Assembly (NCBI GenBank): GCA_934525405.1
Contig: CAKSZF010000005.1
Span: 1 to 48,170 of the forward strand
Length of the DNA stretch: 48,170 nt
Direction of reading: 5' to 3'
From: an uncultured Faecalibacterium sp.
GTDB lineage: Bacteria > Bacillota > Clostridia > Oscillospirales > Ruminococcaceae
In this document: piece by piece, positions 23,714 to 31,153 of the stretch
How the letters are laid out: each line of letters begins with the position of its first letter
How positions within the stretch are numbered: position 1 is the stretch's first letter
Program-made: the position numbers and the translations under genes
Notes under the pieces: model-generated
What the model saw: the letters and a program-made list of their open reading frames with translations, nothing else
Told to the model about the DNA's origin: nothing
Databases searched by the model: none

Positions 23714-25285
23714 ATGATGCAGCAGAACCGTGACCGCAACGGCAGACCCCGGAACACGAGACCCTATGATCTGAACCGGGATGTGGCGCGCACCTCTGCG
23801 CCTTCGCAGGATCATACGCCCCGGAGCACCGGCAGCAGCCGCTACGGCTACAACGGCGAGCCGCTCAGCCGCCCGCCCTCCCGCAGCGCCAACGGCAGCG
23901 TGCGCTCCTCCCGGGCAGACAACAGCATCCAATTCCCCGCCCAGCTCCAAGCCCAGACCCGCCGCCCGGCGCAGGGACAGGGGAGCAATACCACCCAGTA
24001 CTCCACCGGCAACCGCCCGGCGGGCAGCAGACCCCAAAACGCGAAGTCTGGCGGCAAACAGCGCCGCCCGGCAAACAATGCCCGCAGCGGGCAGAACGGC
24101 CGGAAAAACCAGAACGTGCAAAACCGCCCGAACCGGCAGCATTCGGCAGGCAGCCAGCGTCTGCGCCCGGTGCAGAGCGCCCCGCAAACTCCTGCCCGGC
24201 GAGAAAAACGTAAAAAGCGCAAGGTGACCCGCGCTACGCTGCGCCGCCGCCGGATGCTGCGCCGCCTGACCGCCTTTGCCATGCTGCTGTGCGTCATTGG
24301 CGCAGGCATCTACCTGACCATGACCATGCTCTTCCGCATCAACTCCATTCAGGTGCAGACCCCGGACGGCAAGCAGGTGACCGAGATCGCGGGCTATACC
24401 GCAGACAGCATTCTGCAGCAGATGGGCGTGCAGCTGGAGGAGAACATCTTCAGCTTTGAGCCAGGCGAAAAGGCCGCAGTGCTGGAGCAAAACTTCCCGC
24501 TGCTGGGCTCCATCAAGGTGATCCGGGATTACCCCAACACCGTGGTGGTGCAGGTGACCGAAGCCGTGCCCGCCTACGCGGTGCAAAACGGCAGCAAGTG
24601 GCTTGTGATCTCGGATCAATGGAAGATCCTGTCCGAGGAAAGCACCCAGCCCGAGGGGCTTTGCACCCTGTACGGCGGCAAGCTGCAGGACACTACCCCG
24701 GGACAGGGCTTCTGGTTCGCGGAGGATGCGGACGCGGCAAGCGCTTCCGGGTCGGAAACCGCCGAAAGCGAAAGCACGGTGAGCACCGAGACTGCCCGCA
24801 TGGAAGCGCTGCGCACCTTAGTGGGCAAGCTGGAAGAATACGGCCTGTCGCAGGACGTGACACGGCTGGAAGTGGCAGACACCGAACAAATCGCATTTTT
24901 GTATCAGGACCGCATCAGCGTGCTGCTGGGTACGCTGAACGATCTGGATTATAAGCTGGACCGCGCCCGCTATGTGCTGACCAACGCCGATGGCAAGGGC
25001 TGCGGCTCCACCGACACCGGACGGCTGGACTTCAGCCATACCAGTGCCAGCAGCACCCGCAAGATCTATTTTGCACAGGGCGAGCCCACCCTGCCCTCCG
25101 GCTATGTGGTGCCACCCAAGGTCGAGGAACCCGCCCCGGCCGAGGATACCGCCGACAGCACGGAAAGCACCGAGGGCACTGAGCCCACGGATACCACCGA
25201 ACCGGCGGCTGACGCGGATACCGAGCAGCTGCCCCTGACCCACCCTGACCGCATGACGGCCAACGAAGAAGAAAACCCCATGTAA
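23714..25285 (+). CDS. DivIB/FtsQ-like division protein with long disordered ends
   Basis: A protein of about 523 residues. Residues 1 to about 175 are disordered and rich in Arg, Asn, Pro, Gln and Ser. One transmembrane helix lies at about 184-206 (LTAFAMLLCVIGAGIYLTM). A POTRA domain follows (RINSIQVQTPDGKQVTEIAG, then FPLLGSIKVIRDYPNTVVVQ) and a beta domain to about 460. The tail (465-523) is acidic, with Glu-, Asp-, Thr- and Pro-rich repeats. Typical DivIB proteins have about 260-380 residues, so both ends are extended. FtsQ/DivIB joins FtsL and FtsB at the septum. Two adjacent ATGs (23714, 23717) follow AAGAAGG; either could be used. Confidence 0.85.
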   Translation: MMQQNRDRNGRPRNTRPYDLNRDVARTSAPSQDHTPRSTGSSRYGYNGEPLSRPPSRSANGSVRSSRADNSIQFPAQLQAQTRRPAQGQGSNTTQYSTGNRPAGSRPQNAKSGGKQRRPANNARSGQNGRKNQNVQNRPNRQHSAGSQRLRPVQSAPQTPARREKRKKRKVTRATLRRRRMLRRLTAFAMLLCVIGAGIYLTMTMLFRINSIQVQTPDGKQVTEIAGYTADSILQQMGVQLEENIFSFEPGEKAAVLEQNFPLLGSIKVIRDYPNTVVVQVTEAVPAYAVQNGSKWLVISDQWKILSEESTQPEGLCTLYGGKLQDTTPGQGFWFAEDADAASASGSETAESESTVSTETARMEALRTLVGKLEEYGLSQDVTRLEVADTEQIAFLYQDRISVLLGTLNDLDYKLDRARYVLTNADGKGCGSTDTGRLDFSHTSASSTRKIYFAQGEPTLPSGYVVPPKVEEPAPAEDTADSTESTEGTEPTDTTEPAADADTEQLPLTHPDRMTANEEENPM

Positions 25286-25308
25286 AGAAACTCTATGGAG
25301 GAGACTGT

Positions 25309-26787
25309 ATGAAGCTGGAACAACTGATGGAAGGCGTGCCCTTTACCCTTGTGCAGGGCAGTCTGGATACTGAGATCGCAGATATCATCTACGACAGCCG
25401 CAAGGCTGCCCCGGGGCTTTTGTTCGTGTGCATCGTGGGCACCCAGCGGGACAGCCACGCGTTTGCCGCCGACTGCGCCGCCAAGGGGGTCAGCGCGCTG
25501 GTCATCCAGCACGATATCGACCTTTCTGCCATGCCCGGAGTGACCGTGGTCAAGGTGGAGAGCAGCCGCTATGCTATGGCTCTGATGAGCGCCAACCTCT
25601 TCGGCAACCCTGCCCGTCAGATGACCATGATCGGCGTCACCGGCACCAAGGGCAAGACCACTACCACCCACATGATCAAAAGCGTGCTGGAGGCCGCAGG
25701 CCGCAAGGTGGGCATGATCGGCACCAACGGCATCTACTATATGGGACGCCACAAGGACACCGCCAACACCACCCCGGAAAGCTACGAGCTGCAAAAGACC
25801 TTCCGGGAGTTTCTGGACGCCGGCTGCGATACCGCGCTGATGGAGGTATCCAGTCAGGGCCTGATGATGGACCGCGTGGCGGGTGTGCACTACGATGTGG
25901 GTGTGTTCACCAACCTTTCGCCGGATCACATCGGCCCCGGTGAGCACAAGACCTTTGAGGAGTACCGCAGCTGGAAGGGACAGCTGTTCAAGCGCTGCGA
26001 TGTGGGCGTGGTGAACATTGACGACGAGAACACCGCCGCCCTGCTGGAGGGCCACACCTGCAAATTGGTAACCTATGGCCGCGATGAAAAGGCCGACTAC
26101 CGCGAGACCGGCTACGAGCTGCTGCGCACCCACGATTTTCTGGGCGTTGCCTTCCACGTTACCGGCAAGGACGAGATGGACGTGAAGGTGAATATGCCCG
26201 GCGAGTTCAGCGTGTACAACGCGCTGGCAGCGCTGGCCGTGGGCAAGGTGCTGGGTCTGCCGGATGCCGCCATCCACGACGGTCTGGGCAAGTGCGTGGT
26301 GAAGGGCCGTGTGGAGCTGGTGCCCATCAGCAAAAAGTTCACCATCCTGCTGGACTACGCCCACAACGAGGTATCCACCGAGAGCCTGCTCACCACCCTG
26401 CGTGCCTACAAGCCCCACCGTCTGGTGGTGGTGTTCGGCTGCGGCGGCAACCGCTCCAAGCTGCGCCGTTACGGCATGGGTGAGATCTGCGCCAAGATGG
26501 CGGATTTCTCCATCCTCACCGAGGACAACAACCGCTTTGAAAAGGTGGAGGATATCCTTGCGGACATCCGCGAGGGCATGAACAAGGGCAACCCGGACGC
26601 AAAGTTCGTGGAGATCCCTGACCGTCTGGATGCCCTGCACTACGCAGTGGATCACGCACAGGAGGGTGATCTGATCGCCGTCATCGGCAAGGGGCACGAG
26701 ACCTACCGCGACCGCGAGGGCGTCAAGACCCCCTTCCTTGAGCGGGAGCTGCTGGAAGAATACGCCCAGCAGATCGGACTGGAATAA
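25309..26787 (+). CDS. murE: MurE-type UDP-MurNAc-tripeptide synthetase
   Basis: A 492-residue Mur ligase that adds the third amino acid to UDP-MurNAc-L-Ala-D-Glu. It shows YDSRKAAPGLLFVCIVG, ATP loop GVTGTKGKTTTTHMIK (109-124), TTPESYELQKTF, the SSQGLMMDRVAG segment, LDYAHNEVS, VVFGCGGNR and GKGHETYRDREG. The specificity motif, DNPR in meso-diaminopimelate enzymes, is DNNR (406-409, TEDNNRFE). That leaves the amino acid open. The position is also odd: last in the cluster, after divIB, whereas murE usually precedes murF. A strong GGAGGA site is present. Confidence 0.92.
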   Translation: MKLEQLMEGVPFTLVQGSLDTEIADIIYDSRKAAPGLLFVCIVGTQRDSHAFAADCAAKGVSALVIQHDIDLSAMPGVTVVKVESSRYAMALMSANLFGNPARQMTMIGVTGTKGKTTTTHMIKSVLEAAGRKVGMIGTNGIYYMGRHKDTANTTPESYELQKTFREFLDAGCDTALMEVSSQGLMMDRVAGVHYDVGVFTNLSPDHIGPGEHKTFEEYRSWKGQLFKRCDVGVVNIDDENTAALLEGHTCKLVTYGRDEKADYRETGYELLRTHDFLGVAFHVTGKDEMDVKVNMPGEFSVYNALAALAVGKVLGLPDAAIHDGLGKCVVKGRVELVPISKKFTILLDYAHNEVSTESLLTTLRAYKPHRLVVVFGCGGNRSKLRRYGMGEICAKMADFSILTEDNNRFEKVEDILADIREGMNKGNPDAKFVEIPDRLDALHYAVDHAQEGDLIAVIGKGHETYRDREGVKTPFLERELLEEYAQQIGLE

Positions 26788-26806
26788 GAAATATTATTAT
26801 TGCGGG

Positions 26807-26844
26807 AAAGGCCGCTGCACAAAGTACTGTGCAGCGGCCTTTTT
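26807..26844 (+). terminator. Terminator of the dcw operon
   Basis: GGCCGCTGCAC (26810-26820) pairs with GTGCAGCGGCC (26829-26839), followed by five T residues. It separates the cell-wall genes from the fatty acid operon. Confidence 0.9.
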
Positions 26845-26925
26845 GCGCCCTGCCCAGACCCCCTATATAAAAAGGAAGCAAACTGTGACAAAACTGTAAA
26901 AGATAAAAATCTTTAACTAAAACCA

Positions 26926-26985
26926 TTGACTTATCCGACGGTTTGGCTATAATGGTCGTGTTCGATACCTCACAAATTTTAGGTA
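26926..26985 (+). promoter_or_regulatory. Promoter of the fatty acid operon with a possible dyad
   Basis: TTGACT (26926-26931), a 16-base spacer and consensus TATAAT (26948-26953). Just downstream of the expected start is the dyad TACCT-N10-AGGTA (26966-26985), a possible operator for a fatty acid regulator. The promoter is convincing; the dyad is short and uncertain. Confidence 0.65.
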
Positions 26986-27027
26986 AATAATCAAATACAA
27001 ACAGTGAACATAAAGGAGAATACTACC

Positions 27028-27255
27028 ATGACTTTCGAGGAAATGAAGAAGATCGTTGTCGATACCCTGAGCTGCGATGAGGACAAGGTGACCATGGAGG
27101 CCAGCCTGACCGAGGATCTGGAGGCCGACAGCCTGGACGCTGTGGAGCTGAACATGGCACTGGAAGAGGCCTGCGGCGTATCCATCCCCGATGAGGAGCT
27201 GGCAAACCTCAAGACCGTGGGCGATATCTTCAACTACATCAATGCCCATGTCTGA
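27028..27255 (+). CDS. acpP: Acyl carrier protein
   Basis: A 75-residue acidic four-helix protein that carries growing acyl chains on phosphopantetheine. The attachment site is Ser35 in the EADSLDAVEL motif. The start at 27028 (MTFEEMKK) follows AAGGAGAA; a frame opening 24 bases earlier is leader. It is the first gene of the fab operon and is normal in length. Confidence 0.95.
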   Translation: MTFEEMKKIVVDTLSCDEDKVTMEASLTEDLEADSLDAVELNMALEEACGVSIPDEELANLKTVGDIFNYINAHV

Positions 27256-27276
27256 GGCTGACCGAGGCGAAACGCG

Positions 27277-28134
27277 ATGAACAGTATCAAAGACCTGCTG
27301 CCGGGCAGCATGCGGGAGCGCACCTTCCAGCTGAAGGCCCGGCGGGATGCGGGTGCCGTGTGGAACGACCCGCAGTTCGTGGAATGCAAAAAGTGCGGAC
27401 GCCGCGCCACCCGCCAGATCTGGAACAAGGCGCAGTACGTCTGCCCCAACTGCGGGGTGCACCTGCCCATCGGCGGGTACTACCGCCTGAGCCTCGTCCT
27501 TGACAAGGGCAGCTTCCGGGAGCTGGACGCCGACCTTGCCCCGCAGGATGTGCTGCAGTTTCCCGGTTACCCGGAAAAGCTGGAAGCACAGACCGGTAAG
27601 ACCGGCCTGAAGGAAGCTGTCATCACCGCCACGGGGCGCATCGAGGGCATCCCTGTGGTGGCAGCAGTGCTGGACAGCCGGTTCTTTATGGGCAGCATGA
27701 GCACTACTGTTGGTGAAAAGATCACCCGCGCCGTGGAGCACGCCGCTGCAAAGCACCTGCCGCTGATCATCTTTTCGGCCAGCGGCGGCGCCCGGATGCA
27801 GGAGGGCATTTTCAGCCTGATGCAGATGGCCAAGACCTCTGCTGCCATCGAGCGGTTCTCCGCCCGGGGCGGGCTGTACATCAGCGTGCTGACCCACCCC
27901 ACCACCGGCGGCGTGACTGCCAGCTTTGCCAGCCTTGGCGACATCATGCTGGCAGAGCCCGGGGCGCTGATCGGCTTTGCGGGCCCCCGGGTCATTGAAC
28001 AGACCATCGGCGAAAAGCTGCCCGCAGGCTTCCAGCGCAGCGAGTTCCAGTACGAGCACGGCTTTGTGGACAAGGTAGTGCCCCGTACCGAAATGCGCGA
28101 AACACTGGCGCAGCTGCTGCGTCTGCACGCCTGA
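27277..28134 (+). CDS. accD: Acetyl-CoA carboxylase carboxyltransferase subunit beta
   Basis: A 285-residue AccD that with AccA transfers CO2 from carboxybiotin to acetyl-CoA. The N-terminal zinc ribbon shows CKKC and CPNC (about 29-51). The crotonase-like core has DSRFFMGSMSTTVGEKITRA, SASGGARMQEG and the HPTTGGVTASFASLGD segment. It lies 21 bases after acpP. accB and accC are not in this operon, so the biotin carrier and carboxylase must be encoded elsewhere. Confidence 0.95.
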   Translation: MNSIKDLLPGSMRERTFQLKARRDAGAVWNDPQFVECKKCGRRATRQIWNKAQYVCPNCGVHLPIGGYYRLSLVLDKGSFRELDADLAPQDVLQFPGYPEKLEAQTGKTGLKEAVITATGRIEGIPVVAAVLDSRFFMGSMSTTVGEKITRAVEHAAAKHLPLIIFSASGGARMQEGIFSLMQMAKTSAAIERFSARGGLYISVLTHPTTGGVTASFASLGDIMLAEPGALIGFAGPRVIEQTIGEKLPAGFQRSEFQYEHGFVDKVVPRTEMRETLAQLLRLHA

Positions 28135-28148
28135 GGAGGGAGCGCCTT

Positions 28149-29108
28149 ATGATCAAGGACATCTTACAACAGCTCGCACCGCTGGATGAAAAGATCGCCG
28201 CTCTGCGCGGCGACCCGGCGGACGAGAACATGACCGATATCACCAACCACGCTGCCGAGCTGGCAGAGCTTTCCGCACAGGAGGACGCTTTGCTGTCCGG
28301 CTGCGGGGCACTGACCGCAGAGGACAGAGTTTTTCTGGCACGCCACCCGGAGCGCCCCCACATCGATGAGATCGTGGATGCACTGTTCACCGATTTCTTT
28401 GAGCAGTGCGGCGACCGCCAGTGCAAGGAGGATGCCGCCATTCTGGGCGGTGTGGCACTGTTCCACGGCCAGCCGGTCACGGTCATCGGCCACCGCAAGG
28501 GCAGCACGCTGGAGGAAAACCTGCGCTGCAACTTCGGTATGCCCGGGCCGGAGGGCTACCGCAAGGCCCTGCGCCTGATGAAGCAGGCCGAAAAATTTGA
28601 CCGTCCCATCATTACCTTCATCGACACCCCGGGCGCATACCCCGGCAAGGACGCCGAGGAGCGCGGACAGGGCGAGGCCATTGCCCGCAACCTGATGGAG
28701 ATGAGCGGCCTGACCGTGCCGGTGATCGCAGTGGTCACCGGCGAGGGCTCCTCTGGCGGCGCACTGGCGCTGGGTGTGGCAAACCGCATCCTGATGCTGG
28801 AAAACGCCGTCTACTCGGTGCTGAGCCCCGAGGGCTTTGCCAGCATCCTGTGGAAGGATTCCTCCCGCAGCGGCGAAGCCTGCGAGATCATGAAGCTGAC
28901 CGCGCAGGATCTGTACAAGGACGGCATCGTGGAGGAGATCATCCCGGAGCCGGTGGGCGGCGCACAGCGCGCCCACGGGGTGTTGTTCGGCAATCTGGAC
29001 GAGGCACTGCAGCGTCAGCTGCGCGGCCTTGCCCGCATGAACGGCCGTCAGCTGGCCGAGCAGCGCTACCAGAAATTCCGTCAGATCGGAGAAATGAGGA
29101 AAGCATGA
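28149..29108 (+). CDS. accA: Acetyl-CoA carboxylase carboxyltransferase subunit alpha
   Basis: A 319-residue AccA, partner of AccD. It shows RPHIDEIVDALFTDFFEQCG, GHRKGSTLEENLRCNFGMP, FIDTPGAYPGKDAEERGQGE, the oxyanion region GEGSSGGALALGVANRI and YSVLSPEGFASILWKD. The ribosome site GAGGGAG lies 14 bases after accD. The stop overlaps the fabH start by ATGA. Confidence 0.95.
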   Translation: MIKDILQQLAPLDEKIAALRGDPADENMTDITNHAAELAELSAQEDALLSGCGALTAEDRVFLARHPERPHIDEIVDALFTDFFEQCGDRQCKEDAAILGGVALFHGQPVTVIGHRKGSTLEENLRCNFGMPGPEGYRKALRLMKQAEKFDRPIITFIDTPGAYPGKDAEERGQGEAIARNLMEMSGLTVPVIAVVTGEGSSGGALALGVANRILMLENAVYSVLSPEGFASILWKDSSRSGEACEIMKLTAQDLYKDGIVEEIIPEPVGGAQRAHGVLFGNLDEALQRQLRGLARMNGRQLAEQRYQKFRQIGEMRKA

Positions 29109-30064
29109 AGGGTTTGCGTCTGATCGCCACCGGCGGGGCTTTGCCCGGCCGCACGGTCACCAACGAAGAGCTGAGCCGCACCGTGGATACCAGCGACGAG
29201 TGGATCACCACCCGCACCGGCATCCGCACACGGCACTACTGCACCGAGGGCGAAAATGCCGCTACACTGGCCATTGCTGCCGCAAAGCAGGCGCTGCAGC
29301 GCAGCGGCCTTGCCCCGGCAGACATTGCCTGCTGCGTCTGCGCCACCCTTTCAGCGCCGGACGCCACCCCAAGCGTGGCCTGTCAGGTACAGGCGGCGCT
29401 GGCACTGCCGGAAAACCGCCCCGCACTGGATGTGAACGCCGCCTGCTCCGGCTTTTTGTACGGCACGGCGGTGGCGCGCGGTCTGCTGGCTACGCTGGGC
29501 GGGCGGTACGCGCTGGTCATCGGCACGGAGGCGCTCTCCCGCCTGATGGACCCCGCCGACCGCTCCACCTGTGTGCTGTTCGGCGATGGAGCCGGTGCGG
29601 CGGTGTTTGAACTGACCGACGCCTCTGTGCCCTTTGCCATCACGCTGGGCGCCCGGGGCGATGCCGCCATCCATGCCGGCGGCCCCAGCCGCGCAGGCTC
29701 GGCACCCATCAGCATGGACGGCAGGGCGGTGTTCCGCTTTGCCGTGGATGCCCTGCCCAAGTGCCTGCATACCGTGCTGGACGAGACTGGCCTTACGCTG
29801 GACAATCTGGACTGGGTGGTCTGCCATCAGGCCAACAGCCGCATCATCGACCACTGCGTCAAGGCGCTGCACGCCGACGGTGCAAAGTTCTATAAAAACA
29901 TGGACCGCCACGGCAACACCAGTGCTGCCAGCATCCCGGTGGCGCTGAACGAGCTGGCTGAAAGCGGCCAGCTGCTCCCCGGCCAGACCCTTGCCTGCAT
30001 CGGCTTCGGCGGCGGCCTGACATGGGGCGGCATGATCGTGGAATATGACCCTGCAAGGTTTTAA
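29105..30064 (+). CDS. fabH: 3-oxoacyl-ACP synthase III
   Basis: A 319-residue KAS III that starts fatty acid synthesis by condensing an acyl-CoA with malonyl-ACP. The catalytic triad is visible: Cys in DVNAACSGFLYG (about 112), His in VCHQANSRIID, and Asn in DRHGNTSAASIP. The N-terminal TSDEWITTRTGI block and C-terminal GFGGGLTWGG are typical. The ATG at 29105 overlaps the accA stop; a longer frame beginning inside accA is a chance extension. Confidence 0.95.
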   Translation: MKGLRLIATGGALPGRTVTNEELSRTVDTSDEWITTRTGIRTRHYCTEGENAATLAIAAAKQALQRSGLAPADIACCVCATLSAPDATPSVACQVQAALALPENRPALDVNAACSGFLYGTAVARGLLATLGGRYALVIGTEALSRLMDPADRSTCVLFGDGAGAAVFELTDASVPFAITLGARGDAAIHAGGPSRAGSAPISMDGRAVFRFAVDALPKCLHTVLDETGLTLDNLDWVVCHQANSRIIDHCVKALHADGAKFYKNMDRHGNTSAASIPVALNELAESGQLLPGQTLACIGFGGGLTWGGMIVEYDPARF

Positions 30065-30068
30065 CAGG

Positions 30069-30191
30069 CTCGCCCTCTCCGTCACGGCTCACGCCGTGCC
30101 ACCTCTCCCAAAGGGAGAGGCAAGAGCCTTACCACAACGTTCTTGGCTCCCCCTTTGGGGGAGCTGGCGCAACAGCGCCTGAGAGGGCGAG
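30069..30191. mobile_element. MITE-like element, family C/D, inside the fab operon
   Basis: A 123-bp element bounded by the perfect 11-bp inverted repeat CTCGCCCTCTC (30069-30079) and GAGAGGGCGAG (30181-30191). It contains internal palindromes such as CCTCTCCCAAAGGGAGAGG and CTCCCCCTTTGGGGGAG. A longer relative is at 38895-39094. It separates fabH from fabK by 153 bases in an otherwise tight operon. The sequence between it and fabK has only a weak ribosome site (AAGAG). Confidence 0.7.
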
Positions 30192-30217
30192 GACGTTGAA
30201 CAATAAGAGTCACTTTT

Positions 30218-31153
30218 ATGAAACTTTTAAATGAAATTTTAGGTACCAAATACCCCATCATTCAGGGCGGCATGGCAAACATTGCCACCGGCGAGTTTGC
30301 CGCCGCCTGTTCCAACGCCGGTGCACTGGGCATCATCGGTGCAGGCGGTATGAATGCCGATACCCTGCGCCAGAATATCCGCCGCTGCCGGGAGCTGACC
30401 GACAAGCCCTTTGGTGTGAACATCATGCTCATGCACCCGCAGGCAGATGAGTTTGCCCAAATCGTGGTGGAGGAAAAAGTTGCCGTGGTCACCACCGGCG
30501 CAGGCAACCCGGGAAAATACGTTCCCATGTGGAAAGCTGCCGGCATCAAGGTGATCCCGGTGGTGGCTGCTGCCGTGCTGGCACGGCATCTGGAGCCGCT
30601 GGGCATCGACGCCGTCATCGCCGAGGGCACCGAGAGCGGCGGCCATGTGGGCGAGATGACCACCATGGCACTGGTGCCGCAGGTGGTGGACGCGGTCAGC
30701 GTGCCGGTCATCGCCGCAGGCGGCATTGCCGATGGCCGTCAACTGGCGGCTGCGCTGGCACTGGGCGCCTGCGGTGTGCAGGTGGGCACCTGCCTGCTGG
30801 CAAGCGAGGAGTGTCCCATTCACCCCAACTACAAGGCCGCGCTGCTCAAAGCCGGGGACAGTGACACCATCGTTACCGGGCGCACCGTGGGTGCACCGGT
30901 GCGTGTGCTGAAAAACCGTATGAGCCGGGAGTATGTCCGTCAGGAAAAGGCGGGCGCGGATAAGATGGAACTGGAAAAATACACGCTGGGCAGCCTGCGC
31001 CGCGCCGTCTTTGAGGGCGACACGGTAAGCGGCAGCCTGATGGCCGGTCAGGTGGCCGGAATGCTGCACGAGGTACGCCCCGTGGCCGATATCCTTGCCG
31101 ATCTGTGGCAGGGCGGGAGGCAGCGCATTGCCGCGCTGAACGCCGAATGCTGA
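30218..31153 (+). CDS. fabK: FMN-dependent enoyl-ACP reductase II
   Basis: A 311-residue TIM-barrel flavoprotein that reduces trans-2-enoyl-ACP in each elongation cycle. It shows YPIIQGGMANIATG near the N-terminus, VTTGAGNP, AEGTESGGHVGEMTTMALVP with the conserved His143, VPVIAAGGIADGRQLAAALA and the GVQVGTCLLASEEC segment. These match FabK rather than other nitronate-monooxygenase-like proteins. No FabI is present here. Its 3' end overlaps the next gene by 7 bases. Confidence 0.92.
   Translation: MKLLNEILGTKYPIIQGGMANIATGEFAAACSNAGALGIIGAGGMNADTLRQNIRRCRELTDKPFGVNIMLMHPQADEFAQIVVEEKVAVVTTGAGNPGKYVPMWKAAGIKVIPVVAAAVLARHLEPLGIDAVIAEGTESGGHVGEMTTMALVPQVVDAVSVPVIAAGGIADGRQLAAALALGACGVQVGTCLLASEECPIHPNYKAALLKAGDSDTIVTGRTVGAPVRVLKNRMSREYVRQEKAGADKMELEKYTLGSLRRAVFEGDTVSGSLMAGQVAGMLHEVRPVADILADLWQGGRQRIAALNAEC

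Noticed and set aside
28850..29104. Upstream extension of fabH into accA
   Set aside because: The extra N-terminus has no KAS III similarity and lies wholly inside accA; the ATG at 29105 gives the normal family start and an ATGA overlap.
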